Of a stretch of DNA of 64,000 nucleotides, positions 23,241 through 32,039 are shown in pieces. Origin of the DNA: Orobanche coerulescens (lineage: Eukaryota > Streptophyta > Magnoliopsida > Lamiales > Orobanchaceae). The notes below the pieces were generated by a model. The model was not told where the DNA came from. It did not search any database and saw nothing but the letters and a program-made list of their open reading frames with translations. The number at the start of each line of letters is the position of its first letter. Position 1 is the stretch's first letter. A program made the translations under genes and the position numbers. The stretch lies in the NCBI GenBank assembly GCA_033398695.1, contig CM065814.1, positions 106,828,501 through 106,892,500 on the forward strand, written 5' to 3'.

Positions 23241-24804
23241 TGATAAGTGTCAGTTTTGTACACTTATCCATGGTTTGTATCGATAAAATTCACCCATAAT
23301 TGAGCTAGTCTACTCGTTTTTTGCTTTTAATTTATTAGTTTTAAATAATTTTATTTTTATCGAATGATGATCGGATTAAATAACTGAATTACTCAAGAAA
23401 CAACATGTTTAATAAATATTATCTTTATTGAATTTTGATATATTCATGTTGTAGAGCTTTCCGAGACGAATTCGGCAGTCTTTCCGGATTCAAAATCAGA
23501 GTTATATATCAAAAGTTATCATCCGAAAAAGATCTGGGGCAAATACGCAAAGTCTGAGAAATTATGGGCCGAAAACGTAACTATCCAAGCTTCAAATGAG
23601 CAAATTTACGGGTTATCGTTACATCAGTAACATTCGGAGTTACTACAGTAACTCCTGAATGTTACGGCCGTAACTCTTGACATATTACTATGATTTGTCT
23701 AATTTTATATACTTTTGTGTATTATTGAGGGGATGGTGGCATTGATCCGATCTAATGTAATAATCTTTGGAGTTTTGGAGCTATTAGATGACTTTAGGTG
23801 TATAAATAGACCCTTAGATCCTTCATCATTCATCATTCATCTTATAATTTTCCATTTTCTTGTAAACTTTTCTTTTTGTGTGAAGAACACACTTGTGTTC
23901 TTGAGTGATCTTTGTAAGTGTGGTATAACATATGTTGTTCAGAGAGTTTATTGTTTCTATCTCCTTTATCTACTAAGGGAGTTATGATCAATTCTTTCTC
24001 TTGATTCAACTAAAAATGACCACCAAAGCTTGTAATATGTGTAATAAACCCTTTATGGGCTAAGTAATCTTAAGTTGGGATTATAAACAAGTTTAGTCAT
24101 GTTATTTATGTTTGTATAAAAGATCTATTGTGAATTACTTATTATTGTGTGTGATTTTCATTGTTTTAACAATCTTTATTTATTTGGCCAATAAATGACG
24201 ATATTTATGGTCTTCATATGTTTCGAAAGAAAATATGTTTGATTAGATCAAATGATCTTCACTCTAAGTTGTTCTAGGGGATAGAAATACACCCCTAGTC
24301 CTTAGATGATTCTTTGAGTTATTTTCATAAATCCTAATGCTATGTATTGAAGCCAATCAACATAGAAATATAGTGGATTGATTCAATATGTAAGGGGCGT
24401 TTTATAGTTCGAAAGAGAAACCGTCTTTTTAAGGAAAATCGAATCTACACAACATAATAAGTAAATTCATTTTATGATCTCCAATACATCTTTTATAACT
24501 AATGACGAACTAAGTTTGTAATCCCAACTATTTCATTTTATCGTTTAATCAATCTATAATTATTGCAATCTTTTTATTTCCTTATAATATTAGAACTATT
24601 ATTGCAATTTCTTTGCAATTATTAAACAAAACTTTTTAATTGTGTGTTTCACTCATCTTAAGTATCTATAAAAATAGACTAATGGTGTATAATTCAAATT
24701 ATAACAAAACTTCCTTGTGGGATCGATAAACCGGACTCAAAAAGTCCACTTTACTACTTGATACGGTATCGTGCACTTGCGATAGTTACACTAAAAGCGT
24801 GTCA
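23241..24804 (+). repeat. Element F 5' LTR
   Basis: 1564 bp, TGATAAGTG to GTGTCA. It closely matches the 3' LTR apart from a changed stretch near 23605-23690 around the palindrome gttacggccgtaac (one full copy here, two in the 3' LTR). A TATA-like tataaataga at about 23800 and a leader with a repeat of gaacacacttgtgttc follow. Confidence 0.93.
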
Positions 24805-24810
24805 AGTTTT

Positions 24811-24827
24811 TGGCGCCGTTCGGGAAG
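24811..24827 (+). other. Primer binding site of F (Asp-tRNA type)
   Basis: TGGCGCCGTTCGGGAAG begins six bases after the LTR. TGGCGCCGTTGCCGGGGA-like sites are known from Athila-type elements as complementary to Asp-tRNA; here the second half is shortened. Confidence 0.75.
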
Positions 24828-25046
24828 TATAAGTTATATTTGAAATCTTACATTGTAAACTATTTTTATAGGTACAAATTTCTCGACGTTGTAACTTAGT
24901 ACTAAATTGTGTTTGTCCGGTCAAGTGGCGGATAACGGTACTCCGTGACTATTAAAGTCGGATTTTTCAGTTTCCCACAACAACTGATATTTGTAGATAT
25001 TTTATTCAATTATTTTCATTGTCTTTTTATTTTTGTTTTTTTTATC

Positions 25047-25592
25047 ATGGACGAAACATTGTTTAAAATTGAAAAAAGATTTCCCTTTCTAAGCAAAAAT
25101 GCAATTTTAAAAATTTACAAGACAAGGCTTGAGAGGATGAGGTTGCTTACGAATAAAAGCATACCTTTTGACATAAGATTCATTATCGAAGCCAAAGTAA
25201 GAATAGAAGGTGAATTCACAGAAACACCAACTAGATTTTTACCAGGGCTTGGAAAAAGTTCATATGCCAAGAAACGACGAGCAAAGATACTAGCCGTTTG
25301 CTATAAATGTGCTAGATGGAACTGTAATGCAAAATGTCGATCTTTAGGAATTCCATCTACAAACAGAGAAGATAAAATTCAGTTCATTAATGATGGTTTG
25401 AATAAGGAGAATTTAGATAATATCGAAATTTCTCTTGACACGCATCCTAGTGGACTTGTGTATTACGGAATTCAATGTTTGTGGAATAAATTCAAACCAG
25501 AATATGAACAACGTCTTGGGAATCTGACGTTAAAAGACCCTGTTTGCCAATTTGTAAGAAAATTGGATGGGAAGCTTCTCCCCGACTCATAG
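25047..25592 (+). CDS. Element F ORF1: basic Cys-cluster protein of unknown function
   Basis: The ATG at 25047 is preferred over the in-frame one at 24945 because the upstream part is hydrophobic leader-like sequence; it gives 181 residues. Visible: a charged N-terminus, PTRFLPGLGKSSYAKKRRAK (62-80) with a basic cluster KKRRAK, then a four-Cys cluster C-X2-C-X4-C-X3-C (residues 85, 88, 93, 97), GIPS, and IQFINDG. A basic run followed directly by a Cys cluster and GI...FI..G recalls the small Cys-rich nucleic-acid-binding proteins of some plant flexiviruses; this is pattern likeness only. It shows no capsid or zinc-knuckle gag signature. It lies in the gag position of the element, about 310 bp before the LOG gene. 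Zinc and nucleic-acid binding are inferred. Confidence 0.6.
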   Translation: MDETLFKIEKRFPFLSKNAILKIYKTRLERMRLLTNKSIPFDIRFIIEAKVRIEGEFTETPTRFLPGLGKSSYAKKRRAKILAVCYKCARWNCNAKCRSLGIPSTNREDKIQFINDGLNKENLDNIEISLDTHPSGLVYYGIQCLWNKFKPEYEQRLGNLTLKDPVCQFVRKLDGKLLPDS

Positions 25593-25812
25593 AAGGCGTT
25601 TAGGCCGTTTCTGAACGTAAAATCAGAGGAAGCTGTGAGCCACAATCACAACTACTGTACATACGCGTAAGTATCTTTTATTTTTGTCGTGTGGTGAGAT
25701 TTTCTGAATAAAAAATGTGATACGCGATAAAAGCTTTCATTATTCTATTGAGTAGTTGAAGCACAATCAAACGCAATCACAAACTTGTTAAATAATTTTT
25801 ACCTTCTTTTTC

Positions 25813-25904
25813 TTCTATAAATAAACTTTCTAGTGGTTTCTTTCATTCATCCCTCAAACTTGCACTTTTCTCTGTTTCTCTCTAAAAAATTTTTCTTTTC
25901 AAAA
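25813..25904 (+). promoter_or_regulatory. Possible promoter and leader of the LOG-like gene
   Basis: ctataaataaac at about 25815 is a good TATA box. It is followed by a C/T-rich stretch and an A-rich run (aaaaatggag) at the ATG, typical of a plant 5' leader. It suggests that the gene has its own promoter inside the element. No experiment supports this. Confidence 0.5.
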
Positions 25905-26486
25905 ATGGAGTCATCATCTTCAACAAAAAAATTTAACACAGTATGCATTTTGGTGGAGCTAATTGAAAAGAGGCATGCTTTCTTGAAGACCCACAACTTG
26001 GGTCGTACCTTAGGAGAAAAATGCATTCATGTAGTTTACGGAGGAGGAAGTCTAGGATTAATGGGACGAGCTGCTGCTTCTGCCTATATGGAAGGAGTAA
26101 GAGTGTTAGGAATAATCCCAAAACCTGTGGCTGAAAGTAAAATCACCGGGTCAACTATTGGAGATGAGTTTAGATATGTGAATATGCAAGATCGCATAAC
26201 TCACATGATAAATAATTCTGGCGCCTTTATCGCCCTTCCCGGTGGTTTTGGCACCCTTGAGGAACTTTTTCATGTGGTTACCAGAGCCCAGCTAAATGTT
26301 CATCAAAAACCAATAGGAGTGCTTAATGTCAATGGTTTCTTTGATGGTTTACTGTCTTTCATCGACTACTCATTTGAAAAGGGCTTTATTTCCGAGCGTG
26401 CAAAACGAATCATAGTCGTTGCAACAACACCGAGAAGAACTAATCAAAAACTCAATGAATTTGTTCCTCAACCAGATCCACTCTAG
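25905..26486 (+). CDS. LOG-like protein (cytokinin nucleotide phosphoribohydrolase family) in element F
   Basis: 193 residues from ATG 25905 to TAG 26484. LOG enzymes release the active cytokinin base from its riboside 5'-monophosphate in the cytosol. Family motifs present: VYGGGSLGLMG (44-54), VLGIIPK (67-73), the conserved Arg of the helix before the loop (R97 in MQDRITHM), LPGGFGTLEELF (111-122, the PGGxGTxxE signature), AQL...KPIGVLNV...FFDGLLSFID and FISERAKRIIVV. The N-terminal strand motif (normally a Cys-Gly-Ser-Ser-type glycine loop after the first strand) is replaced by CILVELIEKRHAFL, and the protein is some 20 residues shorter than plant LOGs. Plant LOG genes normally have several introns; this copy has none, pointing to capture from a processed transcript. 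The frame is intact; activity is uncertain because of the altered N-terminus. Confidence 0.85.
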   Translation: MESSSSTKKFNTVCILVELIEKRHAFLKTHNLGRTLGEKCIHVVYGGGSLGLMGRAAASAYMEGVRVLGIIPKPVAESKITGSTIGDEFRYVNMQDRITHMINNSGAFIALPGGFGTLEELFHVVTRAQLNVHQKPIGVLNVNGFFDGLLSFIDYSFEKGFISERAKRIIVVATTPRRTNQKLNEFVPQPDPL

Positions 26487-27388
26487 CTAAAATTATGCAG
26501 GTAGAAGATTTTACCGTGAAAAAACGAAAAGTGGATTCATTCCTCTCCCTTTGATAACCCATGTCGGACCTCTTGTATTTTTACTTTCTGTCGTGTGTAA
26601 TAAATCGTGCTAAATGATGGCAGCTTAAGGAGTTTCTTCTTGATCTATTGACGCGCATCTATTCGCGATTTATGTATTTTTATTTCATTACTGTAATGTT
26701 TATTTCGTGTTTTGCTTTTATAAAAACTTTGATGGCAGCGTAAGGCGACTCTTCGGACTTTCTTGATGCGCATCTTAAAAATTGTGTTATACTTACGAGT
26801 ATATTTTATTTTCTTTTGTTGTGTGCCTAGTATATTTATTCTCTTGCAGATTCTAAAAGGCGTTAGCTCAGACATCAACTTTCTTAACAGGGAGTATTCT
26901 GCTTTTCTGCAATGATTTTATTGTTTTTTATTTTTAAACTGAGGACAGTTTTATTTTCAAGTTTGGGGGTGGTTTGTTTAATTATTTTGGTGTGTTTTGA
27001 TTGATTTGGTTTTTGATGTGTTTTGATTGATTTGGTTATTTGCCTTAATTTTTTTTATTATATATATATATATTTATAGTATTTTGATTTTTGAGATTTC
27101 TAGATCTGGCCAAAACACAAATAAATTAGCTATATACAAGCTTCTAAAATCGTTTTAACCGGTAAAAAAATTGTATATTCCAAAAATTTTTGAGCCTTAA
27201 TCTCTCTTTCCAAGCCTTGTAATTATCATATAAAATCGAGTCATTCGTTACCTTGAGAAAAGAAGAATCAATTGGTTGATGAAAAATAAAACTGAAATTT
27301 AATTAATTTGTGGAGTTTTTGATTTTTCATGCTTAACTAAAAAATGATTTTCTGCAAAAATTCTATTCCCTAAAAAAAGGAGTCATTG

Positions 27389-27434
27389 GTGAAAAGAGCT
27401 ACACGTTAGCAAATAACGGTGTGAAAGCTATCAC
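27389..27434 (+). repeat. Stem-loop repeat 1 of F
   Basis: 46 nt, gtgaaaagagct at the start and agctatcac at the end. Inner stem acacgtta / taacggtgt with one bulged base and loop gcaaa; outer pairs agct/agct and gtga/tcac. Other copies at 27564 and 27651. Confidence 0.75.
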
Positions 27435-27563
27435 CTAAAAAAATAAATGACGAAAAGGAGAAGTGTTGAGCAGCAACAACTACCTAATTTTGGAAGTCTT
27501 AAATTTTGCGAAAAATAAAGGACTAACCATTGTTGGTGCGTAGCTGCCGTCTCAGAAAAATTG

Positions 27564-27609
27564 GTGAAAAGCGCTACACGTTAGCAAATAACAGTGTGAA
27601 AGCTATCAC
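27564..27609 (+). repeat. Stem-loop repeat 2 of F
   Basis: Same 46-nt unit as at 27389. It differs at two places: the bulged G is A, which does not touch the inner stem, and one base in the outer helix (gagct to gcgct). Confidence 0.75.
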
Positions 27610-27650
27610 CTTTTTACGAAAAGAAAAATAATGAGATAGAAATTGTGTTA

Positions 27651-27696
27651 GTGAAAAGAGCTACACGTTAGCAAATAACGGTGTGAAAGCTATCAC
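27651..27696 (+). repeat. Stem-loop repeat 3 of F
   Basis: Identical in the core to repeat 1; the sequence between the repeats is not conserved. Confidence 0.75.
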
Positions 27697-28166
27697 TAAA
27701 AGGGATGTAGTTTATGAGCAGATTTGAATTAATTAGCAGCTGAATTTCAATACACTCAATTTTGTGAAAATCACAATATTTGATGACGCCAATGAAATTC
27801 TTCTTCATATTGAGTCGAAAAATAAACGAGTGATCGAGAGCAACCATTAAAGGGAGTCGTGTGTATCACGAGTGGGAAAGAAATAATCAACCTATTGGGG
27901 GGAAACCTTATATTTTGGAATTACAATACTAAAACCGTGTTTTAACTTCAAAATCATTTGTAGATTTATTTTGAATCTTGATTCATTTATATCTACTGTA
28001 TAAGCTGGTTGTTGTGTATTAATGGCATTTTGATCTCCTTTTCTCTTTTTATATTTTAATTTATGTATGTATTAATTTTCTTATTTTTTTATTTTTATTT
28101 TTATTTTTGGAGTGTGAATAATAAAGAGTCTTGCTCGGGACTAGCAAGAATTCAAGTTTGGGGGTG

Positions 28167-29747
28167 TGATAAGTGTCAGTTTTGTACACTTATCCATGGT
28201 TTGTATCGATAAAATTCACCCATAATTGAACTAGTCTACTCGTTTTTTGCTTTTAATTTATTAGTTTTAAATAATTTTATTTTTATCGAATAATGATCGG
28301 ATTAAATAACTGAATTACTCAAGAAACAACATGTTTAATAAATATTCTCTTTATTGAATTTTGATATATTCATGTTGTAGGGCTTTCCGAGACGAATTCG
28401 GCAGTCTTTCCGATTCAAAATCGAGTTATATATCAAAAGTTATCATCCGAAGAAGATCCAGGGCAAAAACGCAAAGTCCGAGAAATTATGGGCCGAAACG
28501 TAACTATCCAAGCTTCAAATGAGCAAATTTACTGAAGCCACGTTACGGCCGTAACATTCGGGAGTTACGGCAGTAAGTCACCTAGTTACGGCCGTAACTC
28601 CCGAATGTTACTAGTAACTCTTGATGATTACTATGATTTGTCTAATTTTTATACTTTTTGTGTATTATTGAGGGGATGGCTGGCATTGATCCGATCTAAT
28701 GTAATAATGCTGGAGTTTGGAGCTATTAGATGACTTTAGGTGTATAAATAGACCCCTTAGATCCTTCATCATTCATCATTCATCTTATAATTTTCCATTT
28801 TCTTGTAAACTTTTCTTTTTGTGTGAAGAACACACTTGTGTTCTTGAGTGATCTTTGTAAGTGTGGTATAACATATGTTGTTCAGAGAGTTTATTGTTTC
28901 TATCTCCTTTATCTACTAAGGGAGTTAGGATCAATTCTTTCTCTTGATTCAACTAAAAATGACCACCAAAGCTTGTAATATGTGTAATAAACCCTTTATG
29001 GGCTAAGTAATCTTAAGTTGGGATTATAAACAAGTTTAGTCATGTTATTTATGTTTGTATAAAAGATCTATTGTGAATTACTTATTATTGTGTGTGATTT
29101 TCATTGTTTTAACAATCTTTATTTATTTGGCCAATAAATGACGATATTTATGGTCTTCATATGTTTCGAAAGAAAATATGTTTGATTAGATCAAAGGATC
29201 TTCACTCTAAGTTGTTCTAGGAGATAGAAATATACCCCTAGTCCTTAGATGATTCTTTGAGTTATTTTCATAAATCCTAATGCTATGTATTGAAGCCAAT
29301 CAACATAGAAATATAGTGGATTGATTCAATATGTAAGGGGCGTTTTATAGTTCGAAAGAGAAACTGTCTTTTTAAGGAAAATCGAATCTACACAACATAA
29401 TAAGTAAATTCATTTTATGATCTCCAATACATCTTTTATAACTAATGACGAACTAAGTTTGTAATCCCAACTATTTCATTTTATCGTTTAATCAATCTAT
29501 AATTATTGCAATCTTTTTATTTCCTTATAATATTAGAACTATTATTGCAATTTCTTTGCAATTATTAAACAAAACTTTTTAATTGTGTGTTTCACTCATC
29601 TTAAGTATCTATAAAAATAGTCTAATGGTGTATAATTCAAATTATAACAAAACTTCCTTGTGGGATCGATAAACCGGACTCAAAAAGTCCACTTTACTAC
29701 TTGATACGATATCGTGCACTTGCGATAGTTACACTAAAAGCGTGTCA
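28167..29747 (+). repeat. Element F 3' LTR
   Basis: 1581 bp, same termini as the 5' LTR and very similar in sequence. Around 28540-28625 it carries two full gttacggccgtaac palindromes embedded in a larger inverted repeat with attcgggagtta. Followed by tctac (29748-29752). Confidence 0.93.
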
Positions 29748-32039
29748 TCTACCAAAAAAATTTACTTGAGACGTGACTTTCATTTTTAACTTTTCAATTT
29801 AATGAAATTCGGTTAAAATGCATGTAGTAATGATGTTATTGTTATTTCGACTATAATGCTCAGAGTTGTGATTTAAATAGTGATGTGAATGCTAGTCGTT
29901 CGGTATGTATAAGTTGAGATAGCCCTCCTTATTGAGAGGTGAGATTTCGGTTTTGAATGACAATTACCTTTTGATGGTTGCTCGTGAGGTGTTGTAATTA
30001 TGCGAATCGGTGGCATTTAGGTCCTATGTTGTTGTTGTTTATTTGTAACCTTAGGTTCTAGTAATGTCGTATATATATGTTCGCGATTATGTTGCTGAAT
30101 TAGAGCAGTTAGCGCACGCTAAGTATGAAGCTAGCGCGCGCTAATGTGGCATGAGTAGCGCACACTTATCTTTGTTGTAGCGCGCGCTAATCAGCCTGGG
30201 CAGAGACTATGGAACCGTATTTTAGCCGTTAGGTCTAACTTTTGCGGTCAATCACCTGTAACTGTACTCTATGTGTATTGTCTAGTGATGACAACTGTTG
30301 TGTGTGAATGTGTGTTATGACTTTTCGTAGTGCTAGGTGATATTTGATTAAGTGATAAATTATGTCTCCTGTGTATGTTCGAAATGCTTTCCTGAAAATT
30401 TCATAAAGTTTTGACGGTTCGATTAATCGGCGGCTTCTTATGGACTTTGAAAATTATTTGGAATCGGCATGCCGGCCTAGGATTCTCAAATAAAACCTCG
30501 ACGGTATTTGAAAGAGTTGTTTTAAAGTACCTTTGGATATTTTGTAAAATATTACCGTCGTTGATTTTTGTGTAGTGTTGAGAGGATTTTCGAAAATAAT
30601 TTTTAACGTATTGTATTATTTTCAAATAATTCGAGTACATGGTTTTCAAAAATATATAGTGAAAGATGAAAAATCTTACTCGATTTAAACTTCAAACCCG
30701 GATTTGGAAAAGTTTTCTGTACTGAGCCAGTTATCGTGCGTTGATCTTGAATAACTCCAAAATGATTGATGATTGGTGGAAATATTTAGTGCTTGTACGA
30801 ATGGTTTGATGAACTTGCGTGGTTACCTTGTTTGTTATTAACGATGATGATGATGTGTAGTGGCATGGTGATTTTGATAGTGCCGGTTACAAGGAAATAT
30901 TATTTTGCAAATAATTTCAAAATGATACGGTTAAAGTCTTTTGTTTACGAGTTTTGATAAAAATCCCGAGGTACCAAAAATACTTTCAAAGTTTTATTTT
31001 GAATAAACATACAAATCCAAGGATTTCAAATGATATCATTTAAAAGGATACCTCGTGGATCTTCTTATCGAGTTGCTATTAGATGTCTTATGTGATATGT
31101 CACACTGAGTTGTCACTTTGGTATATTATTTTGCGATGTTGTGCCATCGTATTGAGTGAGTATCCGCTTAGTATGCCGAGGAGCAGAGGACGCGGTCGTG
31201 ACCGCGGTACAGATAGTCATGGAGATCAGATGCGGGACCAAGAGAATATTGCCGGGAAGGTTGCTATTCTAGCACTTCGTTCTCGTTGTTTAGGTTTCGG
31301 GAACGAAACCTCTTTTAAAGATGATATGGTGTAATACCCATATTTTTTTTTCGCTTCCCTTTTGTTCGACTCTATCAACTCGTTTGTGTTCGTTGATATT
31401 TTCTGGACTTGTTCTATTCCTCACTTTTTGTTGTTCGAACGAGTTGTGGTATTGTTTCGGGTTAATCCGTTTGTCATTGTGACTTTTTCCGAATTCGGTT
31501 CCATTCCTGTGAATCTTATATAAATGCATATCTTGTCGTTTTCACTGGATCATATATTGTCTTGAGTTGAGCTGTGAACTTTGGGGATGCTATTAGATTT
31601 TTGTTATTCGTTATGATTCGAATATGGTTGTTCAACCATTGTTGTCTCGAACGTTGTTGTTCGATCGTTTGTTGTCCGGTATTTGTTGATCTCGTACCGT
31701 AATTTTTGAGCGTTCAGATCACTTCGTAACTTCCTTAAGTTTGGGAAATTGTCTTCGCATTCGATCTTCCAAACCTTTTGGGTTGTTGGAATTGCGTATT
31801 TGCTCAGCGGTAAACTCGTGTTTTGATTGCTGTGCTGTTCGGGTTGGTCAACCATATTGGCTTTTGTTCGTTACGTTTTGTTATCATTTTGGTATAGCGA
31901 TATGGATGGTAACAATTATGTACTGCATGTGGTTCGTTGTGGGTTGAGCAGCGGATAACATGTGTTATCTGTGATTGCCTTGCGTTGAATGCTCCATGTT
32001 CTAAGTTTTGGGACGAAACTTATTTTTACGGGGGTAGAA
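29748..32039 (+). other. Element C interior right of F: LTR and gag fragments, no intact gene
   Basis: Four TAGCGC-type motifs at 30110-30190 look like a piece of C- or A-type LTR. An RG-rich reading frame (31171-31333, PRSRGRGRDRG) resembles a gag start and runs straight into a 3'-end-like stretch tttcgggaacgaaacctc and TGTAATACCC at 31331. Sequence after that resembles the beginning of an LTR. A second, genuine 3' end (gggacgaaacttatttttacggggg) precedes the right LTR at 32040. The region looks like the result of internal deletion and rearrangement. Confidence 0.55.

Larger units (their letters stand above)
26487..28166 (+). other. Element F 3' non-coding region with repeats and two polypurine tracts
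   Basis: No gene seen. Contents: a diverged direct repeat starting gatggcagc.taagg (26617 and 26731); a first polypurine-like tract aagtttgggggtgg (about 26959); a tandem repeat of tgtgttttgattgatttggt (26992, 27017); an AT run at 27058; three 46-nt stem-loop repeats (27389-27696); and, just before the LTR, ttgctcgggactagcaa followed by the polypurine tract agtttgggggtg (28155-28166). Confidence 0.75.
23241..29747 (+). mobile_element. Element F: non-autonomous LTR retrotransposon carrying a LOG-like gene
   Basis: LTRs at 23241-24804 and 28167-29747 start TGATAAGTG and end GTGTCA, flanked by a perfect tctac duplication (23236-23240, 29748-29752). The primer site TGGCGCCGTTCGGG and the end of the interior (ttgctcgggactagcaa, then agtttgggggtg) follow the pattern of the Athila/Tat group. 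There is no gag, protease, RT or integrase. The interior carries an unrecognised Cys-rich protein (25047), an intron-less LOG-like gene (25905) and a structured 3' region. It is inserted in the interior of element C. Group assignment is from primer site and terminal motifs only. Confidence 0.93.

Noticed and set aside
25905..26486. Annotation as lysine decarboxylase
   Set aside because: PGGxGTxxE proteins were once named so; in plants the family is cytokinin phosphoribohydrolase (LOG), and no decarboxylase motif is present.
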